Shown: positions 48,016 through 56,337 of the stretch, one piece after another
How positions within the stretch are numbered: the first letter of the stretch is position 1
Layout of the letters: each line of letters opens with the position of its first letter
Assembly: GCF_965279545.1 (NCBI RefSeq)
Contig: NZ_OZ257250.1
Coordinates: 1,364,001-1,428,000 of the forward strand
From: Methylibium sp965279545
Lineage (GTDB): Bacteria; Pseudomonadota; Gammaproteobacteria; Burkholderiales; Burkholderiaceae_C
DNA: 64,000 nt
Reading direction: 5' to 3'
Program-made: the position numbers and the translations under genes
Notes under the pieces: model-generated
The model's database searches: none
Seen by the model: the letters and a program-made list of their open reading frames with translations, nothing else
Told to the model about the DNA's origin: nothing

Positions 48016-49167
48016 TCACCCGGAAATCGGCGGCACTGGCGACAAGGGCTCGACCGCCCTTGCGAGGGTAAAGAAGAAGCTCGCACCTCGGCCCGGGGCT
48101 GCCTCGGCCCAGAGGCGCCCGCCGTGACGTTGCACGATGCGCTGCACGATGGACAGGCCGACACCATTGCCCTCGAACTGGTCGGCGCGGTGGAAGCGCT
48201 GGAACGCGTCGAACAGGCGGTTGGCACGCGTCATGTCGAATCCCGGCCCGTTGTCCCGGACAAAGAAGACACGCTCCTCACCCTGGGGTTCGCAGCCCAC
48301 CTCGATCACGGCCTGCTCCGTGTTGCGCGTGAACTTGAAGGCATTCGACAGCAAGTTCACGAACAGCTGCCTCAGCAGCGACGCATCGGCCACGGTCTCG
48401 GGCAGGTCACCGAACTGCAGCGTCACGCGACGCTGCGGCTGCTCCTGGCGCAGATCGTCGACGACGCCGCGCACCAGCGAGGCCACGTCCACGGCCTGCA
48501 GGCTCAGGGCCTGCCGCCCAACGTGCGACAGGCGCATCAGGGCGTCGATCAATTGGGACATGTGCTGGGCCGAGCGCTCGATATGGACCAGCCAGTTGCG
48601 CTGCTCGACCGGTATCCGCGGGCCGAATTCATTCACCAGCAGGGTGGAAAACCCCAAGACGGCGTTCAGCGGCGAGCGCAGATCGTGTGAGGCCGACCGC
48701 GTGAAGGCATCGAGTTCGCGGTTGGCCGCCTCGAGTTCGGCCGCATGCTCCCGCACGCGCTGCTCCAGCGCCGCGTTCTCCAGCCGCAACCGCCGCATCG
48801 TCAGGCCGCGGCCGAGCACCGGCAGGATGGCGCTCAGCTTGAACGGTTTGAGGATGTAGTCCAGCGCACCCGACTGCATGGCCTCGACCGCGGTGCCGAT
48901 CGTTCCCTCACCGGTCATGATGATGCCGACCAGCATGGGGTCGATCGCCAGTGCCGCGCGCAGCAGCCCGATCCCGTTCATGCCCGGCATCATCAGGTCG
49001 GCCAGCAGCAGATCGAACGGCGCATGCCGCAGCGCGACCAGGGCCTCCTCCCCATTGGTGCGTCCGAGGACCTGGTAGCCATGGTCCTCCAAGGTGTCGC
49101 ACAGCGCCTGCATCTGTGCCACTTCATCATCGACGATGAGCAGTCGCGCCTTGATGACTTCGGTCAT
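48016..49167 (-). CDS. REC-histidine kinase (response-regulator/kinase fusion)
   Basis: 383 residues. N-terminal receiver domain with phospho-acceptor Asp57 in 'DLLLADLMMPGMNG'. A coiled-coil linker (LRLENAALEQRVREHAAELE) follows, then a HisKA motif with His161 in 'SASHDLRSPLNAVLGFS', and an HATPase with N box 'LFVNLLSNAFKFTRN' and G1 'VRDNGPGFD'. No membrane segment. It can take phosphate from the large kinase upstream (ATGA overlap) and autophosphorylate. No DNA-binding output is present. Confidence 0.88.
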   Translation of the reverse strand: MTEVIKARLLIVDDEVAQMQALCDTLEDHGYQVLGRTNGEEALVALRHAPFDLLLADLMMPGMNGIGLLRAALAIDPMLVGIIMTGEGTIGTAVEAMQSGALDYILKPFKLSAILPVLGRGLTMRRLRLENAALEQRVREHAAELEAANRELDAFTRSASHDLRSPLNAVLGFSTLLVNEFGPRIPVEQRNWLVHIERSAQHMSQLIDALMRLSHVGRQALSLQAVDVASLVRGVVDDLRQEQPQRRVTLQFGDLPETVADASLLRQLFVNLLSNAFKFTRNTEQAVIEVGCEPQGEERVFFVRDNGPGFDMTRANRLFDAFQRFHRADQFEGNGVGLSIVQRIVQRHGGRLWAEAAPGRGASFFFTLARAVEPLSPVPPISG

Positions 49168-52100
49168 GGTGTCTCCTTCGTTGCGCCTGCCGCCGCAGCC
49201 TGGCTGGCGCGCAGCGTCAGCTGGGCCAGCGCTGCGCGCACCTCGCGCAGCTTGGGCGGCTTGCTCAGCACCCGGTCCACGTGCGGCGGGATCTCGCCAT
49301 CGGCCACCAGCCGCTGCCCCCAGCCGGTGAGCAGAATCACCGGCGTCGCCTCCGAGCTCGCCTTCACGGCGCTGGCCACCTTGCGCCCGTCGACATAGGG
49401 CATGCCCAGGTCGGTGATGACGATATCGAAAGCCTCGTCCGGCTGGCGGGCCGCGCCGAACGCGTCGATGCCGGCCTGGCCGCCGTTCGCGGTGACGACG
49501 ACATGGCCGTCGAGCTCCAGCGTGTCGCACAGCGACTTGAGCATCATCGGATCGTCGTCGACGATCAGGATGCGCAGCCGCGATGCCGGCGCTTGCGGCG
49601 GCGCCGGCGCGGCCGACGCGGCGGGCTCGGTCGCTGGAATGGGGAAGCTCAGGCGCACCGTCGTGCCGTGTCCAACGGTGCTTTCGATGTCGACATCGGC
49701 GCCGTGCCGCTGAGCGACGCCATACACCATCGCCAGGCCGAGGCCCGTGCCGCGCTCGCCCTTGGTCGTGAAGAAGGGCTCCAGGCAGCGCCGCCGGGTG
49801 TCCTCGTCCATGCCGACGCCGGTGTCGGTGACTTCCACTACCGCGTGGCGCGCGGCCGCACCGGTGCCGCCTTCGTGCGTGCGCAGCGTCAGCACGCCAC
49901 CGTCGGGCATGGCGTCCACCGCGTTGAAGACCAGGTTGATCAGCGCCTCGCGCACCTCGCTCTCGACGCCCAGCACGGCGGGCAGGTCCGGCGCCAGCTC
50001 GATCCCGAGGCGGATCACCATGCCGCGCCGCTGCGGCATGTCGCTCCAGCGTGCCTGGGTCAGGTCCACCACCTGCTGCACCAGCGGATTCAACTGCACC
50101 GGCGTGAGCAGCAACTGGGGCTCGCGCTGGCGGTAGAACTCGCGCATGCGAGCCACCGTCGCGGCCACGTCGTCGATGGCGCGTGCGATGGTCACCAGGT
50201 GGCCGCGCCCGCGCTCGCTCAGATGGGGTTCACGCTCGAGCAGGTTCTCGGTGTACAGCGCCACGGGCGAGATGGCATTGTTGATGTCGTGGGCGATGCC
50301 GCTGGCCATCTGGCCGAGCGCGCGCAGGCGCTCCTGCTGCATCACGGTCTGCTGGGTCTGGCGCAGATCGTCGTAGGCCTGCTGCAGCGCGCCGTGCAGC
50401 TCGGCCTGCTGGGCGGCGAGCGCCACATGGGCACTCAGCTGGCGCAGGAACTCGCAGTCGCCGCTGCTGAAGGCCTGCGGCAACCGGCGGGCAACCACGA
50501 GGATGCCGAACACGCGGCTCTCCGACTGCAGCGGCGCCACGACCAGCGAGCGCAGGCCGCCGCGCGCCAGCCGCCGCGGGAACGGGAACGCGATCTCCAG
50601 GATGTCCGGCTCGTACACCAGTTGGCCGAGCACGCAGCGGGACAGTCCGTTCTGATCGATGTCGATGTGAGACTGCTCGTCCATCGCGAGCTCCATCGCG
50701 AGCGCCTGGCTGTGTGCGCCCACGCGGATGACGGTCAGCGCATTGGTGCCCGCCGGTTCGTAGCGAAGCACGCAACCGAAGTCCACCGGCAGCCGCTCCT
50801 CCAGGCTACGGATCGCCACCTGGTAGATGCTTTGCAGATCTTGCCGCGTGCCGATGGCGCGGGTGATCTGGTCGAGCAGCATGAGGCGCTCCAACTGGGC
50901 CTGCAGGCGCGCCTGCGCGAGCTTGCGATCGGTGATGTCCCGCACGAAGGCACTGAAACTTGGCACCGCGCCGTCTCGAATCGGGGTGATCGACAAGTCG
51001 ATGGGGAACTCCCGACCGTCGCGGTGCAGGGCGGTGAGTTCGATGCGCTTGTTCAGCACCACAGCCTCGCCGGTCGCGAGGTAGCGCTCGAGGCCCCGCC
51101 GGTGGTCCTCGCGGTGGCGCTCGGGGATGATCGTCCGGGCAAGCGACCGTCCCAGCGCTTCGGCACGCGTCCAGCCAAACGTGGTTTCGGCCTGCGGACT
51201 CCAGCCCGTGATGGCGCCTGAACCGTCCATCGTGATCACCGCGTCGAGTGCGGTGTCGACGATCAGGCGGGTGCGCTCTTCGCTGGCTCGCAGTTCTTCC
51301 TCGGCCCGCTTCTGTTCGGTGATGTCCTGCAACGTGCCGAACCAGCGCATCCTGTCGTTGGCGCCGGCCGGCCCTGGGATGGGTTCGATCACGTGGTGCA
51401 CGTGGAGCCACGTGCCGTCGGCGCGGCGCAACCGGTACTCGACGTCCTCGCGCATGCCGGTGACGCCCGCTGCGATGCCGGCGCTCTGAAACGTCGAACG
51501 GTCGTCCGGATGCACGAGGCCCGCCCACTCGTGGGTGCTTTGCGGCATTCCAGCGGGTTCGACCCCGATCAAGGGCGGCAAGGTCTCGGACCAGGTCTCG
51601 AACGACCCGTCGGGCAGCGTGATCACATGCGCGAGCCTCGCCATCACGTGGGCGCGGTGCAAGGCGGCATCGCGCTCCCGCAGCACGCGTTCCATGCGCA
51701 CCCGCTCGGCAATCTCGGCCTGGAGGTCGAGCGTCGTTTGCGTCAGTTCGGCGGTGCGCACCTGCACCTGCTGATCGAGCTGGTCGCGCGATCGTCGCAG
51801 CGCCGTGTCCTGTTCCTGGAGGCGCTCGGCCATGGCGTTGAAACTGCCGCCGAAGCGTCCCAACTCGTCGCCGCGCACATCCTGAACACGGGCCGCAAGG
51901 TCACCGCCGGCGATCGATGCGACCGCCCTGCTCAGCGCGCGCACGGGTCGGAGAATGCCGGCAGCGAATGCCAGCCCGACGATGCCTGCGAGGGCGATGA
52001 TGCCCGCGGCCAGAAGCACCCTCTCGCGCGTCGCCTGCGCGATCTGGGCAACGATGGCGGCCTCGGGGACCATATAGAACACCGTCCAGGGCACGGTCTC

Positions 52101-53009
52101 GAATCGACGCGCGACGCCGTAGTTCCAGGTCTGATTGACAGGCGCAAAGCCCCGAAATACGTCCAGGGCGGGCGAAGCTGCGCGCGCGCGTTCGAACTGC
52201 TCCGGAAACGCCCGCACGTCTTCGAGCAGCGCCCGCGTGCGCGTACCGAACCGGTGTTCGGCAACGAGCCGATCGACTGTCGCCGGATCCAGCGCCCCCC
52301 CGGGGTGGAAGACGATTTCATCGCTGTAGGTGTGCGCGACGCGAATGCCCTCGCGGTCGAACAGCACCGCAAAGCTGCCAGGACCGGCCAGGGCGTTGGA
52401 GGCCTTGACGGTGTCCCACAACAAGGTCGCGCGCACCCACAGCACGGCAACGCAGACCACCCGCTGATCCGGACCGAGCATCGGCGCCATGTAGGCGATC
52501 GTCGGTACCGAGCCGCTGCGGGGAGACGAGATATAGAGATCGGAGATGACCGCGTGGCCCTGCAACGCGGCGTGCACGACGGGACGGTCGGAAACATCCA
52601 TCCCGGTCAACGGCGCCTCCGTTGCGATGACGACGCGCCCGGCGCCATCGAGCAAGGCCGCACCACGGATGCCAGCGTCGCTGGCGGGATAGGCCGAAAG
52701 GATGCCCAGCATCGCGGCATGGAGTGCCGCGCGGCGCTCCGGCGTTGCAGCGCAATAGGCTGCGGAGTCGGGAAATCGCGCCACCCGGTCGACCGAGCGC
52801 CGGTAGCTGCGGTGGAAGCTGTCGAGTTCATGCACGATCTGGTCGCCGCGGGCTTCGAGGAGGCCCTTGACACCGTCCAGCAGCCGAGCCTGGTCCTGGC
52901 GCAAGTCGACGTAGGCCCAGAGCGCAAGTGGAAGCAGCGACGCAGCCATCAGCAGCGCCACCATCTTTGCGCGCAGTGGCCAGTCTGCGAACCGCAACGG
53001 CATCTTCAT
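49164..53009 (-). CDS. large membrane hybrid sensor histidine kinase (Cache-HAMP-PAS-PAS-GAF-HK-REC)
   Basis: 1281 residues. Membrane segments near residues 18-38 and 335-358 bracket a periplasmic double-Cache sensor. HAMP and a coiled coil, then two PAS domains (about 440-690) with PAC segments, a GAF domain (about 710-860), HisKA with His in 'MASGIAHDINNAISPVALYT', HATPase ('GERGTGLGLAMVYGVAQRHG') and a C-terminal receiver (Asp in 'DIVITDLGMPYVDG'). Start ATG 53009 has GAGGA upstream. Translationally coupled to the next kinase. Signal and output unknown. Confidence 0.9.
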   Translation of the reverse strand: MKMPLRFADWPLRAKMVALLMAASLLPLALWAYVDLRQDQARLLDGVKGLLEARGDQIVHELDSFHRSYRRSVDRVARFPDSAAYCAATPERRAALHAAMLGILSAYPASDAGIRGAALLDGAGRVVIATEAPLTGMDVSDRPVVHAALQGHAVISDLYISSPRSGSVPTIAYMAPMLGPDQRVVCVAVLWVRATLLWDTVKASNALAGPGSFAVLFDREGIRVAHTYSDEIVFHPGGALDPATVDRLVAEHRFGTRTRALLEDVRAFPEQFERARAASPALDVFRGFAPVNQTWNYGVARRFETVPWTVFYMVPEAAIVAQIAQATRERVLLAAGIIALAGIVGLAFAAGILRPVRALSRAVASIAGGDLAARVQDVRGDELGRFGGSFNAMAERLQEQDTALRRSRDQLDQQVQVRTAELTQTTLDLQAEIAERVRMERVLRERDAALHRAHVMARLAHVITLPDGSFETWSETLPPLIGVEPAGMPQSTHEWAGLVHPDDRSTFQSAGIAAGVTGMREDVEYRLRRADGTWLHVHHVIEPIPGPAGANDRMRWFGTLQDITEQKRAEEELRASEERTRLIVDTALDAVITMDGSGAITGWSPQAETTFGWTRAEALGRSLARTIIPERHREDHRRGLERYLATGEAVVLNKRIELTALHRDGREFPIDLSITPIRDGAVPSFSAFVRDITDRKLAQARLQAQLERLMLLDQITRAIGTRQDLQSIYQVAIRSLEERLPVDFGCVLRYEPAGTNALTVIRVGAHSQALAMELAMDEQSHIDIDQNGLSRCVLGQLVYEPDILEIAFPFPRRLARGGLRSLVVAPLQSESRVFGILVVARRLPQAFSSGDCEFLRQLSAHVALAAQQAELHGALQQAYDDLRQTQQTVMQQERLRALGQMASGIAHDINNAISPVALYTENLLEREPHLSERGRGHLVTIARAIDDVAATVARMREFYRQREPQLLLTPVQLNPLVQQVVDLTQARWSDMPQRRGMVIRLGIELAPDLPAVLGVESEVREALINLVFNAVDAMPDGGVLTLRTHEGGTGAAARHAVVEVTDTGVGMDEDTRRRCLEPFFTTKGERGTGLGLAMVYGVAQRHGADVDIESTVGHGTTVRLSFPIPATEPAASAAPAPPQAPASRLRILIVDDDPMMLKSLCDTLELDGHVVVTANGGQAGIDAFGAARQPDEAFDIVITDLGMPYVDGRKVASAVKASSEATPVILLTGWGQRLVADGEIPPHVDRVLSKPPKLREVRAALAQLTLRASQAAAAGATKETP

Positions 53010-53211
53010 CCGTGCATCCTCTTCCGCCAACGAAGCAAACCGGTTTCAACACCGGGCGTTGCCATCACCATCGAACGATGTGGTGCGCAAGGCGGGGGCA
53101 GGATAGTCCCATTGCGGGCTCAACCCAACTGTCACCGCTGACAGTGGCCGGGGAGACCGCCCGACGGCGGTGGCTGGTCCGGGTCTGTGCCAGTGGGACT
53201 ACGATGCCCCC

Positions 53212-53406
53212 ATGAAGACCGTTGAGGCGTGGTTCTGGCGCGTGCCGAACAGCCTGAATCCGAAACACACTGACCTGACCGAACACCGGCTCAGCGAGGA
53301 GGACATCCTGAAACAGTGGCCGAGCGTCGCGAGGGCCGGCGGGTACGCGCCGCGCAACGTGCCGGCGGACACCTCGGATGAATCAGCCAAGGCTGGAACG
53401 CTGTGA
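53212..53406 (+). CDS. small unknown protein
   Basis: 64 residues. ATG 53212 begins a plausible short cytosolic protein, 'MKTVEAWFWRVPNSLNPKHT', of a kind often annotated as hypothetical in this order. It has no ribosome site of note. Divergent from the kinase pair. Confidence 0.45.
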   Translation: MKTVEAWFWRVPNSLNPKHTDLTEHRLSEEDILKQWPSVARAGGYAPRNVPADTSDESAKAGTL

Positions 53407-53624
53407 CCAAGCTCCTGGCGGGTGCGCAGGCAAGTTGCCGGCGTGCGCGCCGTGGTCCTGCTCCAGCTCGGCGACGCCATCGGCCCGTGAGCCGCCCTCC
53501 CGCAGCTCGAACCGGCTCCAGTCCGGTAGCCGAGGGAAAACCCCTCAGAGGAACAAGGTCGTGGTGCGGGGGGCGCACTGGGACACCACGTCACGCGGTT
53601 CGCGACGCTCCCGAAAACGGCGGT

Positions 53625-53777
53625 TCATGGCCCCGTCATCTTCGGGGATGAGGCAACCAGCGATCCCCCGAATAGAACGACGAAGGGCGCGAAGTCGATC
53701 AGGTCATGAAGATCGCCCCTCCCTCCGGCCTGACGAAGGTACTCCCTTGCAAACATCAGAGTCCAGTCCTGATCCAT
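53625..53777 (-). CDS. candidate 50-residue membrane-associated protein
   Basis: A 50-codon frame with AGGAGGT 7 bp before its ATG, one of the strongest ribosome sites in the region. It encodes a charged N-terminal half (MDQDWTLMFAREYLRQAGGR) and a hydrophobic C-terminal half (DLIDFAPFVVLFGGSLVASS). No homology recognised. Being so short, it rests mainly on the ribosome site and the amphipathic layout. Confidence 0.45.
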   Translation of the reverse strand: MDQDWTLMFAREYLRQAGGRGDLHDLIDFAPFVVLFGGSLVASSPKMTGP

Positions 53778-54062
53778 GGCGATGACCTCCTGTGGATCGT
53801 GTCGGTGCGGGTAAATATGGCAGCGCTATGTGACCGTGTCGCCGCGGGACGCTCAAGCCCCTGATCGAGGTAGGGGGTACGGGCCGTGTGCCTGGCGGCA
53901 CGGGTTGCAGCGCACCACACGAAGAGGGCCTGCGTACGGGCATGGCGGCGCAGTGAACACCGAGAGATGCCACGCCCTCCGGCGATCGCAGCACCCTGAC
54001 TGCCACAAGGGTGACGGCAACCGAGGGATGGCGCTTTGGCCATGACGCGGCATCATGGCTGC
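53778..54062. other. 285-bp stretch without a recognised gene
   Basis: Open frames here are GC-rich artefacts with repeated Arg/Pro/Ala residues. It probably holds the promoters of the two flanking small genes. Confidence 0.4.
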
Positions 54063-54197
54063 ATGCGATTCTTCAAGGAACTGGGGTGGTGCAACATGGT
54101 GATGGCGGCTGCCATCGTCACGCTGGCCTGCCTGTGCGCGGTGGTGTTGGTCGACAGTGACACCCCGCACACCCTCGCGCTCGAGTTGGCTCGCTAG
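54063..54197 (+). CDS. candidate 44-residue single-span membrane peptide
   Basis: Starts MRFFKELGWC, then a clear membrane helix (MVMAAAIVTLACLCAVVLV) and a short acidic/polar tail. Length and layout match small regulatory membrane proteins. It ends at CTAG shared with the convergent gene, whose stop lies in the same four bases. Confidence 0.4.
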   Translation: MRFFKELGWCNMVMAAAIVTLACLCAVVLVDSDTPHTLALELAR

Positions 54198-54451
54198 GAG
54201 TCTGCCGCGACCGGCACGGTGTGCTCCGGCACCGCGTGGCGCCCGGCCTCCATCGCAAAGCGCAGGGCTGACCGGGCGTCCTTGAAGCGGTGGCCCGCGG
54301 ACAGGCTCTCGTCCCGAAACACCGTCACCGGCTCACCCCTGACCCCGCGCACCTGCATGACGACCACCGCGGCCAGGAAGCCGCTGCCCGGCGCGTCGAG
54401 CGCACCGCCATAGATGCGGAAGTCACCGCAGTCGCGCTCTTCGAAATGCAT
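54194..54451 (-). CDS. small conserved hypothetical protein
   Basis: 85 residues: 'MHFEERDCGDFRIYGGALDA' then a beta-rich core (GFLAAVVVMQVRGVRGE) and helix (DARSALRFAMEAGRHAV). I recall similar proteins as Burkholderiales hypotheticals. It follows the Zn-ribbon-like gene by 9 bp on the same strand, so the two are probably co-transcribed. Confidence 0.6.
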   Translation of the reverse strand: MHFEERDCGDFRIYGGALDAPGSGFLAAVVVMQVRGVRGEPVTVFRDESLSAGHRFKDARSALRFAMEAGRHAVPEHTVPVAADS

Positions 54452-54460
54452 GCACCGGTC

Positions 54461-54733
54461 CTACAGCCACTCGGGCCTGATCGACAGGGCGGCCGGCACG
54501 GTCTCCGCGGTCTCATGGAGGCTGGCATGTGCCGCACGCAATGCAGTCAGATCACCAACGCCCGGCAGCACGGTTTCCGCGTCGCAGAGCGGGCACACGG
54601 CGGTGCTGTCGTCGTGGGTCCAGGAGGTCACGTCCTCGGGCTTGAACGCACTCAGGCAGGTGTAGCAACCAGCGACGCTGGCGCGTGCCAGGGCGGCGCG
54701 GTTGTTGAAGGACTGGAGGGCGATGTAGCTCAT
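54461..54733 (-). CDS. small Zn-ribbon-like protein with two CxxC motifs
   Basis: 90 residues from ATG 54733. Two cysteine pairs, 'AGCYTCLSAFKPEDV' and 'VCPLCDAETVLPG', about 27 residues apart could bind one zinc. The frame is open upstream for 72 codons, but the N-terminus 'MSYIALQSFNNRAALARASV' resembles short cytoplasmic proteins I know only as hypotheticals. First gene of a likely two-gene unit with the one at 54194. Confidence 0.6.
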   Translation of the reverse strand: MSYIALQSFNNRAALARASVAGCYTCLSAFKPEDVTSWTHDDSTAVCPLCDAETVLPGVGDLTALRAAHASLHETAETVPAALSIRPEWL

Positions 54734-54932
54734 TGGGCCACGGTAGGCGGGCAGCGCCCGGCCCGACATCCCACCAGAGGGGGTGTGTCGGGGGGTGAAT
54801 CGTGCGACGGCGTCCGCGCATCGGTGCGCCACGAGGCGAAGGGCGCCTCCCGATCCCATGTCACCAGCGAGATGGCTTCCATAGCAATTCGAGTCGTGGT
54901 CAGATACGCCGTATTGCCAAGCGGAGGGACGC

Positions 54933-55565
54933 ATGAACGAAGCCAGCATGAACCGTCGGCAACTCGGCCTTACGGTTGCTGTGTCAGGCCTCGGCTTGGC
55001 GCATCACCCCTCTGCTCGGTCAGAAGGGATCGCGTCTGTCGACACCACGACGTTCGGACAGCGACACCTGGAACTTGTTCAGTCTTCTGTGGTTGCGCTG
55101 AGCTCGCATGAAGCCAGCTCCGGGAAGGGTCTGCACATCCTGGTCAACGAGCTTCGCAAGAAGTCCGCACTGAGCGAAGAGCAAGCCAAGTTCCTCCACG
55201 AGACCGTCGACAAGGTCGAGAAGGATCTTCAAGACGCGCGGCAGTTCCTAGAGGTACAGATGCAGAACGCGAAGCGAGTCGGAGGCGAACTGATCGACGC
55301 TATCGCCAGCATCGTTTCGAAGAGCATCCTGTGGTGCATGGAGTTTGCGGCTCGCCTGCCTTCGGAAGAAAAGAAGCGGATCGTGATGAAGGACTTCGCG
55401 GGAGCCATCCAAGGTGCCATTGCTGGCATTGGACTCGGCAGCATCGCCGCGTTCTCGGGGATATCAATCCCACTCCTTGCGGCGGGCGGCGCACTAGCGG
55501 GCTCCGCTGCAAGTTCGCTCGATGCGGCGTCCGACGCCCTGGTGAAGTACCCTGCGAAGAAGTGA
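54933..55565 (+). CDS. unknown protein with glycine-rich hydrophobic C-terminus
   Basis: 210 residues; GGAGGG lies just before ATG 54933. The N-terminus (MNRRQLGLTVAVSGLGLAHH, from Met6) resembles a weak twin-arginine or Sec leader. The middle is a long amphipathic coiled coil (SEEQAKFLHETVDKVEKDLQ, residues about 79-110). The C-terminal part (IQGAIAGIGLGSIAAFSGIS; LAAGGALAGSAASSL) is a glycine-zipper-like membrane segment. Such a layout is seen in pore-forming or membrane-inserting proteins, but no family was recognised. Confidence 0.55.
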   Translation: MNEASMNRRQLGLTVAVSGLGLAHHPSARSEGIASVDTTTFGQRHLELVQSSVVALSSHEASSGKGLHILVNELRKKSALSEEQAKFLHETVDKVEKDLQDARQFLEVQMQNAKRVGGELIDAIASIVSKSILWCMEFAARLPSEEKKRIVMKDFAGAIQGAIAGIGLGSIAAFSGISIPLLAAGGALAGSAASSLDAASDALVKYPAKK

Positions 55566-55700
55566 AGCCGAACTGATCACCGATTCAACCTCGGCCGAAC
55601 CCGCAACTCCTACCTCCATAGAGGTCTAGGTCACTGCGAAGCTGCACTCGAGTCGCTGTAGGGCGCAACGATCTGGCTCTCACTACCGCGGACAAGGCAA

Positions 55701-55886
55701 CTATTCTGCAAGCACCTCGGCCTGCTTCTGTCCAAGGGCGTCGGCCAGCATGTTCTGCAGCGCGGTTTGGGCGTCCCAAGGATTGTCATCGTCTCCACCG
55801 GCCCTCGACGCCGCGGCGAGCAGGGTCGTGACCATCGGCAGGCCCAGCACGCCGGCCGCCATCGCGTGTAGGGTCAGCAGGGCGCG
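55701..55886 (-). pseudogene. C-terminal fragment of a phage/ICE large polyvalent protein
   Basis: About 61 codons read on the minus strand: 'ALLTLHAMAAGVLGLPMVTT' followed by LLAAASRAGGDDDNPWD and 'ALQNMLADALG'. A hydrophobic stretch followed by GDDD-PWD is what I recall from the C-terminus of large multi-domain proteins of prophages and integrative elements. A stop lies just upstream in this frame and no start is evident, so it is a remnant. It lies downstream of tRNA-Ser, where integrated elements usually sit. Confidence 0.5.
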
Positions 55887-56039
55887 TCGCGTTGTGGCAG
55901 GCTGGATCGGTCAGCGGCATGGGGGTGCTCCTTGCAGGGGGCAGAAATCCGTGTGCCCCCGCCAATTTCGAGCTTATGCCCCCGAATGTGCCCCCACCTT
56001 GGGCCGTCAAACGACACCCCTGGACGGCATCAGATGGAA

Positions 56040-56071
56040 AAAGCCCCGGCTCACTGGGAGGGCGGGGCTTT
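56040..56071 (-). terminator. intrinsic terminator of tRNA-Ser(GGA)
   Basis: On the minus strand AAAGCCCCG ... CGGGGCTTT forms a 9-bp stem, followed by further Ts (TTTTT in all). It is 36 bp downstream of the tRNA 3' end. The stem would also work on the plus strand. Confidence 0.8.
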
Positions 56072-56106
56072 GTTCGGTCTGACCTGGACCAGCCTGGATT
56101 GATCTC

Positions 56107-56197
56107 TGGCGGAGAGAGCGGGATTCGAACCCGCGGTGGGCTGTTAACCCACACACGCTTTCCAGGCGTGCGACTTAAACCGCTCATCCATCTCTCC
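56107..56197 (-). tRNA. tRNA-Ser (anticodon GGA)
   Basis: 91 bases on the minus strand including an encoded CCA. The acceptor stem pairs GGAGAGA with TCTCTCC, with discriminator G. The anticodon stem CACGC/GCGTG encloses CTGGAAA (anticodon GGA at 56161-56163). A long variable arm marks class II, and the T arm is GCGGGTTCGAATCCCGC. Reads UCC/UCU codons. Its 3' end faces the remnant at 55701, the usual side for integrase-mediated insertion. Confidence 0.96.
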
Positions 56198-56225
56198 GGA
56201 GCCGCGGATTGTAGCCATGCCCGCC

Positions 56226-56259
56226 AAGAGGAAGGCGCCTCGAGGGGCGCTTTCCTCTT
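56226..56259. terminator. long hairpin between tRNA-Ser and livK, probable terminator
   Basis: Arms AAGAGGAAGGCGCC and GGCGCTTTCCTCTT pair over 14 bp (one G-T on the plus strand) with a 6-base loop. T-rich flank TCTTTCTCC follows on the plus strand. It lies between livK and the tRNA, both on the minus strand; it may end livK transcripts despite a poor U-tract in that direction. Confidence 0.55.
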
Positions 56260-56337
56260 TCTCCACCTGGCAGCGCACCACCCGTCATGCAAGTGGTACG
56301 GGCAGAACCCCGTCGGGGCGGGGTCTGATCAAACAGC

